From positions 2,480,001-2,544,000 of the forward strand of contig JAVLRN010000007.1 in assembly GCA_032821775.1 (NCBI GenBank): DNA of 64,000 bases. The letters run 5' to 3'. A program made the position numbers and the translations under genes. The first letter of the stretch is position 1; every line of letters starts with the position of its first letter. This DNA is from Sanguinoderma infundibulare. Its lineage: Eukaryota > Basidiomycota > Agaricomycetes > Polyporales > Polyporaceae. Below, piece by piece: positions 42,401-52,199 of the stretch. The notes beneath the pieces are model-generated. The model had not been told where the DNA came from and did no database searches. It saw nothing but the letters and a program-made list of their open reading frames with translations.

Positions 42401-44373
42401 CTAGCGAATTCCGCACGGGCGCCGTCCTCTCCTTCGGCTCTACACTCGATACCGCGCGACCTGTCGCTTTCGACTCGAATCCGCTCACAGGAGCTGAACT
42501 CAACTACCCCGTCCACGAAAAGGAACTTCTGGCGATCATCCGTGCCCTAGAAAAGTGGCGCGTCGATCTTCTCGGCGTCCCTTTTACCGTCTACACAGAT
42601 CATCAAACTCTCGAGAACTTTGAACACCAGAAGACTCTCTCCCGGAGGCAACAATGCTGGCAGGAGTTTTTGGCACAATACGACTTCAAAATCAAGTACG
42701 TTCCTGGTGATCTCAACGTCGCAGCTGACGCGCTCTCGCGTACTCCCTCCCCGCCTGAGGCCATACCCGCTATCACCCTCATACGTGCGGGTTCACGTGC
42801 GTTGCGCGAACGCCCTGATCCGCACGAGGTGATTGCGGCCGTCCCAGGATCGTTGCGAGTCGCCGCCGACCCACGTTGGCTCAACGCGATTCGCGACGGT
42901 TACAGAAAGGACAAATGGTGTCAGAAACTCCAGGAAAACGTCGGCTCCTTGGGAATTGTCGAGCGCAATGGTCTTCTCTTCGTCGGCGACCGCCTGGCCA
43001 TTCCCCGCATCGCACACATCCGGGAGGGGCTCTTCCGCTGCGCACACGACTCTATGGGACACTTCGGCTTCGATAAATGCTATGCTTTCCTCCGCGACGC
43101 TTACTACTGGCCGCGGATGCGTAAAGAGCTAGCTCGCATGTACATTCCCTCCTGCGATCAATGCCAACGCAACAAAAGTCTCACCAAAAAGCCTGCCGGT
43201 CCCATGCACCCACTCCCCGTCCCCGAAGCACGCGCCAGGTCGATTTCGATCGACTTCATAGGTCCCCTACCCGACGACGATGGCTTCAATTGCATAGCGA
43301 CCGTCACTGATCGCATCGGTGCCGACTTACGACTCATCCCCACGCGAACCGACGTCACTGCGGAAGATTTTGCGACACAATTTTTCGATTATTGGTACTG
43401 CGAGAACGGTCTCCCGTCCGACATCGTATCCGACCGCGACAAACTGTTTGTCTCCGCCTTCTGGAAAGCCCTCCACAAGCTCACAGGCGTGAAGCTGAAG
43501 ATGTCCACGGCATACCACCCCCAGACGGACGGCTCCTCCGAACGAACGAACAAAACCATCATGCAGGCTTTACGCTATCACATCGCCCAAGACCAACGCG
43601 GGTGGGCACGCTCCCTCCCTCACGTACGTTTTGCCATCATGTCCGCGGTCAACGCTTCTACCGGCTTCTCTCGCTTCCAGCTTCACCTCGGTCGCCAACC
43701 ACGCATCCTTCCTCCTCTCCTCGACTCCGACGTCAACGACGTCCTCCATGAATTCCCCGACGCTGCCCAGCTCGCATCCGACATTATCAAACGCTTGGAC
43801 ACCGACGTCCTCGAAGCTCAAGATATCCTCGAAGCCGCCAAACTCGCACAAATGTCTGCAGCAAACCGCGGACGTTCCGAAGACCCTACATACCAGATTG
43901 GCGACTCTGTCATGCTTTCAACCCTCCACCGCAGACAGGCCTACATGCGACGTGGTGACAACCGCGTTGCTAAATTCATAGTACGATACGACGGCCCTTA
44001 CAAAATCATACGCGCATTTCCTGAAGCTTCCGTATACACGCTTGCCCTCCCCTCCTCCATGAACATGTTTCCCACCTTCCATGCTTCGCTTCTGAAACCA
44101 TACGTCCCTAACGATGACTCCCTTTTCCCTTCTCGAGCATTCAATCCCCCCCCTCCCGTGATTACCGAAGATGGTGTCGAAGAACAGGTTGTCGAACGTA
44201 TTATAGACCATCAACGCCGCGGTCGTGGTTACCGTTTCCTCGTACATTGGAAAGACTTCCCTGATTCACACGACTCGTGGCTACCTGGTTCCGCTTGCCG
44301 TGATCTGGCTGCAATGGACTCTTATGTACAACAAAACCCCGATCTTTTACATGCTTTTCCACCCGTACCGTAA
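39445..44373 (+). CDS. Gag-Pol polyprotein of the chromovirus
   Basis: 1,642 aa from the ATG at 39445. The frame is open upstream without another ATG; an alternative start is at 39694. Order of domains: Ser/Pro-rich leader; Gag (TWFDVHAVRFDGMPFEDFAD); a widened zinc knuckle CFKC-x10-H-x4-C near 40404; a protease whose active site reads LIDGGAG at residue 447 rather than the usual D[ST]G; reverse transcriptase with YIDD at 829-832; RNase H (SCDASEFRTGAVLSF, TVYTDHQT); and integrase with the HHCC finger near 43045-43170 and core motifs SIDFIGPLP, SDRDKLFVSAFW and YHPQTDGSSERTN. A C-terminal chromodomain (VERIIDHQRRGRGYRFLVHW) probably directs insertion to chromatin marks. Gag and Pol share one frame, so no frameshift is needed. 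No stop or indel is seen. Confidence 0.96.
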   Translation: MDSESSSLSVISSLPSVVSIPDSTPPSPGPAYTHLDPAYTRPEPETRESRAYSQSPCHSESALSESPDSSLSSIASVHTIPRTMSAEATVTMRNKAVPVVSEGAITPAVVNAWESSCWKFFQDRSIPPEHHAFKSSMGFDNRVLRTWFDVHAVRFDGMPFEDFADELRRRFLPSGWADDVKKQIVKGEQREDQTFLDFTLEMDRLNSLLLPTKEFFDDDGLRLLLTANICPSLATLIDDDAIRGEPDFVKWKSAVAKLDDRRFKQASQSATAIKSQVRALLGTNNTRRPQVAAARPKYQLKTLPPQLTLDERYILENNKGCFKCRQLNVFDKRGHNSQNCPNGAPDGNTYVPLTTTYPKLAPNKENARPAARVAAVVDADSDADAPPPVVVASVGHAVSPPAYTTGILTGSSDSESSYVPPLFASQTFLAACVSPYPDSPIYDMLIDGGAGPVLIRRDVAVAMGARFRKLPKKHRLGDAWGNKNGGYVESDEMVKFAATLPDLSWTSKVSHALVVDDLVAPVILGKKWLESNYIIEDHAARSLVDKRTGRDLLGPPSPPSPPLPSPHIRRQAALEARAAERVERRASQCCFLRELEQRTAERRIHADASVVDGSAQAAHAVRARVELLASMEALELENAAMKATYADRFPSDIPHISQMPTDVYHRFVLKDANMVIAQRQYDCPKKYREVWKTLLEEHLAAGRLCPSDSPFASPAFLVPKTDPTAKPRWVNDYRILNSNTVPDMHPLPKISNILSDCAKGKIWGKIDMTNSFFQTPVHPDDIKYTAVTTPFGLYEWTVMPQGCRNAPSTHQRRMNTALRPYIGKFCHVYIDDIIIWSQSLEQHRKHVHLILQALRNAHLYASDKKTSLFLLELDFLGHHISQRGIEPDGKKVNKILDWPAPRSASDVRAFLGLVRYVASFLPNLAEYTRILNTLTTKDARESWPGWNDAHQAAFDHIKRLVCSRECLTVIDHDALHENSIFVSCDASEFRTGAVLSFGSTLDTARPVAFDSNPLTGAELNYPVHEKELLAIIRALEKWRVDLLGVPFTVYTDHQTLENFEHQKTLSRRQQCWQEFLAQYDFKIKYVPGDLNVAADALSRTPSPPEAIPAITLIRAGSRALRERPDPHEVIAAVPGSLRVAADPRWLNAIRDGYRKDKWCQKLQENVGSLGIVERNGLLFVGDRLAIPRIAHIREGLFRCAHDSMGHFGFDKCYAFLRDAYYWPRMRKELARMYIPSCDQCQRNKSLTKKPAGPMHPLPVPEARARSISIDFIGPLPDDDGFNCIATVTDRIGADLRLIPTRTDVTAEDFATQFFDYWYCENGLPSDIVSDRDKLFVSAFWKALHKLTGVKLKMSTAYHPQTDGSSERTNKTIMQALRYHIAQDQRGWARSLPHVRFAIMSAVNASTGFSRFQLHLGRQPRILPPLLDSDVNDVLHEFPDAAQLASDIIKRLDTDVLEAQDILEAAKLAQMSAANRGRSEDPTYQIGDSVMLSTLHRRQAYMRRGDNRVAKFIVRYDGPYKIIRAFPEASVYTLALPSSMNMFPTFHASLLKPYVPNDDSLFPSRAFNPPPPVITEDGVEEQVVERIIDHQRRGRGYRFLVHWKDFPDSHDSWLPGSACRDLAAMDSYVQQNPDLLHAFPPVP

Positions 44374-44382
44374 CCTTTCTCT

Positions 44383-44396
44383 AGAGAGTGGAAGGG
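44383..44396 (+). promoter_or_regulatory. Polypurine tract
   Basis: AGAGAGTGGAAGGG directly precedes the right LTR; this is the usual plus-strand primer position of LTR retrotransposons. Confidence 0.8.
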
Positions 44397-44602
44397 TGTA
44401 AGGATCACATCCTTACTCGGCTCCGGACCTGATTACGTACACACATTATATATACCTCCCGCGACCTGATATCGCTTCTTCAGTCCTTACTTACGCGATA
44501 TCAGGTACGCATCTCACATGTATTCTACAGTCCTTACTTACGCGATATCAGATTCTGTTCCAGTTCTTTTGTCAGAGTGTTGGAGACTCCCGTCTCCTTC
44601 CA
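44397..44602 (+). repeat. Right LTR
   Basis: 206 bp, 205 identical to the left LTR, followed by the GGTGA target-site repeat. Confidence 0.97.
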
Positions 44603-44607
44603 GGTGA

Positions 44608-45308
44608 ACGGCTGACCGTCCTCTTGGGGAAAAGACAAGGAGAGGAGCGGGTCCAGTCCGGAGGAGCAGGATTTTATAGGTGCTGGAGATAAGGGGAGCG
44701 CATACATTCACATGAGTGGCCAATTTGCAAGAAATGGATGGTTAATTCACAAGACAAGGACAACGAAGGAAGAAGCAGCGCCACAACGGCTGCATTTGCC
44801 TGGCATGGAAAAGCCCTCGAACGCGTGCACGTGGGGAATGTCATATGCTGTTGACAGTGTAAGGACTATGGAAAAGACGAGATCCGAGAAACTTCATCAT
44901 GATGGGAATTGCTGGAATGGGATTTCAAGCTGCTGGGCGGTCTGTGTCAGCTGCGTCTCACCAAACCCGTTCCGACGCCGTGAGTTGGGCGCGCACGAGT
45001 TCGATGAAGGTAGCGTGGGCGTGCGTGGATGTGTGCATGATAATGTAGTGGCGGGATGGGGAAGACGTCGATGATCGTCGGTGGGACGGGCGCTTGATGT
45101 GAACGACAATGCTCGGTCATTGCCGTATCACCGTCGTGGACTGGACGACTTGGCTGGTTCGAGGGCCCGCGGCGTGCTGCTTGCCCTTCATTATTCATCG
45201 GGTTTGTCTTTCTTCTGAGTCCTGGCGGTATTCATCTTGGTGTCGCGACACTATCCCAACTTGACGCGTGTTCTCTCAACTGCTCCCTTGCAACCGTCAC
45301 TCCCAAAC
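44608..45308. other. Intergenic, no gene seen
   Basis: About 700 bases between the retrotransposon and the homeodomain gene. Short frames only. Likely contains the promoter of the downstream gene. Confidence 0.45.
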
Positions 45309-46537
45309 ATGGATGCTCCGCAAAACGCGACACGGCGGCATGTAATCCGAGCATCCAAAGATCAGCGCAGATCGCTCCTCCTTGCATACGAAGCCGACAA
45401 AGCGCCATCCAAATCTCTGTTAAACTGCATCAGCGAGCAAACTGGTCTGTGAGTCCCCCCATGTTGTATATCGATCGCCTGTGCTCGACATTCCGCTGGT
45501 CCTCGCCCCAAACCTCTACGACTCCCGCCGTCCAACGAAGCTCATCGAGCCTGCATTTACAGGCCCCCCGACTGGATTTCTCGCTGGTTTGCCCGGCAGA
45601 AGCGGTCGGACAAGAAGCGGGCGGAGCAAGGATGCATCGACCTCACCGTGAAGCGGGAGCTGCTGGACGACGGGCCCCTCGCGGCCGTTCCTCAAGTTGC
45701 TCCTAACGTCGGCCCTTCACGCCCACGGAAGGCTGGCGGGAAGAAACGGGTCAAGAGAGAACCGACCCCTGCTCCCGAGGCTCTACCACCGTCTTCTCCC
45801 AGCTTGCGATGGTCAAGCCCGATGTTGCCGTCGTCGTCCCCACCACGGACTCCACCGCATATAGCTGGTCCTGTTGAACCTTGGGTCTACGACGACGCCC
45901 CCTCGTCTCCTTCATACCCTCAAGGTGATGCATACAGCGCCTTCGGGAATTCCTTGCTCGGTCCGCTCGGTGGAGACCATCGACGCGCTCTCAAGACTGA
46001 AGACACTCAGCAAGAATTATTCTTGCATTCCTCATTCACTTGTCGCACTCTCCCTGAGGATCTCTCTATTTCTACTACTATCCACACCTATTCTCCCGTT
46101 CCCGGACACGCTGGACTGGGTAGCCGTCGTCTGCCCGGAGCTGCTAGCTCCTGCAATCCTTCGCACACTTACGCTCAGAACGCGTCTTCTGGCCCAACTT
46201 CTGGTTCTAAAGCTTCTGCTGCCTGGCTCGATCGACCTGGAGTCGCGTTCGGTCCGCATTCTGCTGTTCACGAGGACGCCTCCGCATCCAAGGGAAATGC
46301 GTCCTCTCATTTGGTAAGTCTGACGCTACCTCACGTGTGTCGCTGGTTCTTGTGGAAGTTCTAGCTGATGAGCTCCAGGATGGCGGCCGACCTGTCGCCT
46401 CAGCTGCTTCCTCCGCTACGGACGACGGCTTGGAGCTGGTGATGGAGGAGTTGTTGGCTGCCTTGGAGGCGGAGACGGACGTCGTCAAGATTGCTGTATT
46501 ACTGGCGCAACTGCATCGACTGGGGCTGAGATGGTAG
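45309..46537 (+). CDS. Divergent homeodomain protein
   Basis: Three exons: 45309..45448, 45563..46313 and 46379..46537. The model closes at 349 aa. Residues about 12-70 give a homeodomain-like fold: KDQRRSLLLAYEADKAPSKS, then CISEQTGLPPDWISRWFARQ with KRSDKKR. The recognition-helix core WFxRQK replaces the canonical WFxNRR, with W and F in place and Asn changed to Arg. The remainder is Ser/Pro-rich with a basic patch (KAGGKKRVKREP), and the last exon is an acidic-hydrophobic helix (LELVMEELLAALEAE). It probably acts as a nuclear regulator. No partner HD gene or pheromone gene is nearby, so I do not call it a mating-type factor. Confidence 0.75.
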
Positions 46538-47152
46538 AGCCGCGGCGCCACATTGCGTTGGGAAGTGTTGCATAGATACTGTTATAGTCTATTATACTTG
46601 GACCGCGGAAAGTCCGTTGACCTCCGTTCTCACAGCAAGGGAAGGGCCACGGGTTCCGAGGTTGTCCAGGTCGCCGGTTCTGGGAGTGGACGAATGATTC
46701 TGCCTTGTGGCGTCCGATCGATCGAGACAGCTAATTGACAGCTCGTCGCTACGATCCTTGCAGTCGCTTCATATAACCACCCGCTCTGTGGCTGTCCTGT
46801 CCCAGTACTAAGTGCTGCATTGTGCTCGACGGACGGAGGAGACGACGGAGAGGGGGCTAGACGCGGTGGGCACGAGGCGTGTTGGGATTGGCCGTGGGAG
46901 GGGATAACGCGGTGGTGTGAGCGTTTTGCCTGACGCGTCGCGGACGCGGTTGTGGCGTGCCTCGTGTTAGCCGGACGTTGGCTTCTCACGCGAAGAGGAT
47001 GTTGGACTCTAAGCGACGACCAACGCTGATGGGTTCGAGTCCTTGAAGTTGACCTCCATCTGCCCCTCGAGCAGGCCGCCCCCGTCCTCCTCCTCCTCCT
47101 TTCCCCTCTCTTCCCTCTGTAAACTAGTCCTTGCCTTCCCTTTCGCCCTCCA
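46538..47152. other. Intergenic, upstream of the kinase
   Basis: About 600 bases. It must contain the promoter and perhaps a missed first exon of the kinase gene, because that gene has no in-frame ATG. I could not identify such an exon. Confidence 0.4.
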
Positions 47153-50100
47153 TGATCCCCCCGCCGCAACCGCCGCAGGAGGCGACCGACATCTTCTCCA
47201 TTTCCGACCAGGTTCTCGCTGACAGGCTCCAGTTCATCGAAGAAGTCTGTATATCCCCGCCTTCTCAGTAAGCGTGCTCTCAAACACGGCCATGCTAATC
47301 ATCCTTGCCCGCAGATCGGTTTCGGAAACTGGGGAAGCGTCTGGCTATGCAGACCCAAGGGCGAGTCATCGTCCAGCCAGCTGCAGGACAACAAGATTGC
47401 TGTCAAGCTTGTCCATCGCTCAAAGACATCCACCACGGCTGCACGCGTACGCTCACTGTATGCTTCTTTCCTTGCCTCATGTGCCTACGCGTCAGTGACA
47501 CGCATTCGCGCACAGATGGAACGAGATGAAGACGGTCCGCTCGCTCAAACACGAGCTGCACCCATCCATCATCCCATTTTACTCCTTCATCATCACTCCC
47601 TCATATGCCCTCATCACCATGTAAAAATACCTTCACCGATCTGCCCTTCTCCTCATCTACACTCGCTGATCCGCATTTATACAGGGCGTACCATCCCAGG
47701 CTCATCACCGTCGAGGTGTCCGAGCCCCACGCCAAGGAATGGTTCCGCTCCCTCCTCTCTGGCATCAACTTCATCCACAAGCACGGCGTCGTCCACAACG
47801 ACATCAAGTGCGTCCCTTATCCTCTTTTAGCATAATCTCTTGTCCTTTCGGTTCTCCCGGCCGGCCCCCGCATGGGGCATCTATGTCATATCAACCCATT
47901 TGAAATCCCGCAATATTAACGGCTGATGGAATCTCCCCGTGCTTATCGCAGACCGGCAAACATCCTTCTCTCGAGCGAGAATGTCCCCGTGCTCGTCGAC
48001 TTCGGCTTCGCTGAACGCTACGATGTCCAGTCGCCCGAAGCATTCCACAGCAACCTCTCATATGGCACCCCCGAGGTAAGCCATGTCCCCCCTGGCCCCC
48101 TCGCCGGCCTTCTTATCGCTCACCGTCGGCTATATGCACTCTCGACCGACTATATGCGCGCACGCCTTCATATGCCCTTACATCGATCTCTCTTTCCCGC
48201 TTGTACGCACCATCACATCCGACCCCAAACAGTACCTCTCCCCCGAGCGCGCGCGCGGCCTCCCGCACGACACGCGCAAGTCGGACGTCTGGTCGCTCGG
48301 CGTCACCTTTTTCGAGATCCTCGTCGGCCGCACCCCCTTCGAGCACGCCGACGGCGAGCAGTTCTCCACCAAGGACGACCTCGAAAAGTACTGGGCGCGC
48401 ACCCTCAAGGGCAAGTGGGTCGGCACGTGGAAGATGAGTAGGGGCGTCGAGAAGCTGCTGAGGCGGATGATTCTGCCCAACGCGGACCTGCGCTGCAACG
48501 CGAGCCAAGCGATGGACGACCCGTACTGGACCGCAGAGGCCGAGGCGCCGAAGCACGCACACCGTGCGTATTCGTCTCCGGTTCTGTTCGAGGTGTGTAC
48601 AGTTGCTGACGGGGGATGAACGGACTTGCAGGAAAATCGGCGAGTGTGTCGCATTCACGCACGTCGTCGCTCGCGCTCGACATCATGTCGCCGTGGTCGA
48701 CACGCGTGAACAAGCCTCTGGACAGAGAAAAGGACAAGGACAAAGAGAAGGCCAAGAGCAAGGACAAGGAGAAGAATAAGGCCGTCCTCGCTCCTACCGC
48801 CGTCGGGAAGGAGAACGCCGCAGTCGTCTCGAAAACGGACGCGCAGGTAGCGCCTGCGCGCTCGGGCCACGCGCGTTCTCATTCTCAGCCTAAGCTCCAC
48901 TTCGCTACTGATGGTACGTCCCTTCGTCGGGTCCGCTGTCTTCGGTAGTTGCTTATCAGGGGTTGCTTGCAGCTCGTGGCGTGAGCCAGACGAAGCGGCC
49001 TGCAGTGTTTACCGCGCTCTCCCCGATCAAACATTCTCCGCCCGCACAGACGGCAACGTCTTCTCTGACCGCCATAGCGAAAGGAAACTCGGCTGCGGAC
49101 GCAGGGAAGTCGCGCACGTCGCGCAAGCCCGTCGGTCCGCGCTCGCCTGCGGGCACGCCACCGAGCACGCTGCGGGGTCACGCCAGCAAGGAAAATGCGC
49201 GCACGTACACCAGGGTGGCTGGCGGAGCAGTGGCGATGGCGAACGACTTGCTGAAGGATAACAGGAAGGAGAAACGCCGCAGCCAGATCCTGCGCGACGT
49301 CACGCAGAGCGAGAACGTCTCGGTGAGCAGCTGCTCGCGGAAGGAGAAGGGGAAGGAGGCGGAGCGTTCGCCCGCGAACCAGTCGGCGGACACGAGCAAG
49401 GACTCGGTCCGGAGCCGGATGAAGGAGTGGGAGCGCGAGCGGGAGAGGCTCCGGGAGATGGAGCGGCTCAAGGAGCGCATACGCGAGGTCGACGAGGAGC
49501 GCGAGCGTGAGAAGGAGCTTGAGCGGGAGCGCCAGCTCGAGTGGGAGCGCGAGCAGGAGCGGGAGAGCATGAGGAAGGAGGCAGAGGAGAGAGAGCGCGA
49601 GAGGTTGGCCGAGGAGCTGCGGGAGAGGGACCAGCAGCGGCTGGAGAGGGAGCGCGAGCGGAGGAGGGAGAGGGAGGCGCAGAGGCAGGGGTGCGAGGGC
49701 GAGTTTGTGCTGCCGAGGATTAGCGTGGGCGCGTCGTTGACCCCGCCGCTGTCGTCGCCTCTCAGTCCGCTCTTCGAGGGTGAGTGTACTTGCGAGCGGT
49801 GAATTGCGCGAGCGATATGCTGACTTGTTGTGCAGAACCTAGCCAGATTGTCGAGTCCCCTGTGGAGGCACCTCAGGCAAATGAATCCGGCATCAGCATT
49901 CTGAAGCAAAGTTTCAAGATGTCTATTGGTATGTCTTGTGATGATAGCGACCATCATGGGGTTTCAGGCTCACCATGACATCCCAGGCAACGCTGTGCGC
50001 TTGTACAAGACCTCGACACAACTGCTCGGACGGTCCACGCCGGCACTCACGCTCGGCTCTGACCATGGCGATGACGACTCTAACAGCCTTAGCGAGCAGC

Positions 50101-51593
50101 CTTCGTGGGACGATGACGGTATGCCGGTTAGCTTCATGTCCGGGCATAATTGCTCACATCGAAATCGCTAACAGCGCGGAGCGGGAATGAGCAAGGCGAG
50201 AACAGAATGGATCGGTTGACAATCTGGATCCAGAACGTCGAGAGTTCGTCCATTCATTCTTGTTTGATTACCGAACAGGTACCTGACGTCGCCCTTGCCT
50301 AACAAAATGAACAGAAGTCGTAGATGAAGCCCGCCAGAACTTCGCCGCCTCCACCAGCCCTGCCCCCGTCCCCGCTCTCCCCATCGCCCCCATGTCCCGC
50401 CCCTCGTCCCATAGCCGCTCACGTGGCAATCGCGTCCCACGCAAGATTCTGGCCGCGAACCAGATCTTCGTTAATGACTTTGAGCCCGAGGAGTATAGCA
50501 ACCGCCATTCGACCGCGTTCTCATTGGACAGGAGCGGTTCGATGTCGCCCCTTCCGAGCCCGTCGTACCTCAACACGATGAACTTCCAGGAGCACACCCT
50601 CCCGACGATACCGTCTGAGGCTCCGAGCGGTGCTGTGGAGCCACAGTCACAGTCGCTTTCGTACACCGACTCCCAGATGTGCGCCGGTTCGACGGGCCCG
50701 GCGACCGTCCTTTCATGTCCTCAGACTCCGTCGAGGAAGCGGCGCGCAACGGTCGTGACGCGCTCGCCGGAGAATAACAGGAAGGCGCTCAGCCTGGAGA
50801 TCGACATGTCGCCGTCGAAGCGGAAGGAGAAGTCGAGGAGCTATGGGGATCTCCTGCGGCCGATTACGCCGGTCACCAAGCTTGAGTTCGAGCTCGAGCG
50901 ACGTAAGTGTATCAGTATCACATCCCTGGAACAAAAATGTTTGCTCACTTGACGCATACAGTCGCGCAGCCTGCGCCGATTCCGAGATTGTCCACGGTGG
51001 TCGACAAGCGCCTTTTCATCTCTTCGCCTATTCAGAAGGAGCCCGAGAATTCCATGGCGCGATCGACTCCTCCGAGTCAGAGGCAGAAGGACGCGCTCAC
51101 AGAGTCTCCCCTGCACGTCGAGTCGTATCCTGCCAGGACGGCCCCGAACGAGTCGATTACTATCGACTCTCCCGCGAGGCGCCACATCGAGGGCGTGTAT
51201 GACAGGTACGCTGCCTTCACAGTCGCATGCCAAATACAGTCACTCAACTTCCATAGGTTCCTCATGTCCACAACCGGCGTCAAGCGGAACGGCAAGGGCT
51301 ACCAGTCCGAGAATGTCATGCGCCCCATCGAGCACATCCGGCCACACTCGTCGATGGCGAAGCGCAGCCAGAAGTTCTTCCTCACCTCCTCCCGCCGCCA
51401 GATGCCGCCCCCGGTCTCGAGCGACGACCTCCGCCGGGCGTCGTCCGTGGACGAATTCGGCGCGTTCCTAAGCACGCCCGCCGCTCCCGACCAGGAGCAA
51501 AACAACAACACGATCGCCATCGTCCGCAAGGCGTTCAAGGCGATCGTCACGGGCAAACCCCACGTCCGCACGACCAAGCCGGCGTGGCATTGA
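47153..51593 (+). CDS. Large Ser/Thr protein kinase with charged-helix tail
   Basis: Fourteen exons; the first ends at 47244. The others are 47315..47457, 47516..47620, 47685..47807, 47952..48075, 48233..48563, 48632..48913, 48973..49779, 49836..49928, 49987..50118, 50175..50243, 50315..50902, 50962..51205 and 51257..51593. From exon 2 on the phases close over 1,125 aa. The kinase core shows IGFGNWGSVW (P-loop), AVKLV (lysine), HNDIKPANILL (catalytic loop with HND for HRD), DFGFAE and GTPEYLSPE, then SDVWSLGVTFFEILVGRTPF. A Lys/Asp/Glu-rich linker follows. Residues encoded at 49410-49690 are an alternating Arg/Glu stretch, a likely rigid single helix. The tail is Ser/Pro-rich. The start is unresolved: the ATG at 47153 is one base out of frame with exon 1 (DRLQFIEE). 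Subfamily unknown. Confidence 0.85.
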
Positions 51594-52199
51594 TCCTTGA
51601 TCCTTGATCCAGATCCTCGCATGCTGTTTCTTATGCGCATGTCCATGTTTCATGGTTCGCTTCCCGGTGTCATGCTCGACTGCTTGGTCCGTTCTACACT
51701 TCCATGCACATGTTTCGCTGCGTTGGATTAGATTTGTGCATATATATCCGCTTCGTTCCATCTCTGTACCTACCCTGCAATCCCTCTCATCTACGCTTCT
51801 CATCATCTCTACCACATTTCGTCGCCATCTCACAACTCCTAGCCCCCACATTTCTCATTCCTCATTCCTCTGCATCGTCGTCGTCGCTATCTATGTCTCA
51901 GTGCTGCTTTCGCGTTATATCTGGTATCTATCGCACGAACCCATTACGGACCTCATGACTAGCACTCGCTTCTCGTCTCACGCTTTGATCATGCTCATGT
52001 AGTTAACGTTTCCGAAATATTACGACTCTTTCCCAGGTCTGCGACCAATTACGCTCGATATCTATCAAGCTCGACGAGTGTACATGTTTACACGACGGAG
52101 TGAGGAAGGAAACAGTTCATGCAAGAGGTAGAAATACAATGAGAGGATGTACGAGTACGGGTCTGCGGGTGCACAGAATGGCTAATTTACGGAACGGGA
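51594..52199. other. Convergent intergenic region
   Basis: About 600 bases between the 3' ends of the kinase and TPR genes. No gene or repeat seen. Confidence 0.5.

Larger units (their letters stand above)
39042..44602 (+). mobile_element. Complete Ty3/gypsy chromovirus retrotransposon
   Basis: 5,561 bp with 206-bp LTRs that differ at a single position (sixth base, A against G). Ends are TG...CA, flanked by the direct repeat GGTGA (39037..39041 and 44603..44607), a 5-bp target-site duplication. One uninterrupted frame encodes Gag, protease, reverse transcriptase, RNase H, integrase and a chromodomain. A polypurine tract precedes the right LTR. No standard tRNA primer site (TGG...) directly follows the left LTR; the sequence there is T-rich. 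Identity of the LTRs and an open frame indicate a recent insertion that may still be active. Confidence 0.97.

Noticed and set aside
39384..43851. Long open frames antisense to the retrotransposon
   Set aside because: They mirror the GC-rich codons of Gag-Pol and have no domains or starts of their own.
45309..46537. Mating-type A locus homeodomain gene
   Set aside because: There is no divergent partner HD gene, no MIP or beta-flanking gene nearby, and the homeodomain is non-canonical.
47153..47830. Unspliced reading from the ATG at 47153 through the kinase exons
   Set aside because: The frame stays open, but after exon 2 it reads non-kinase, low-complexity sequence, whereas splicing gives a full kinase domain.
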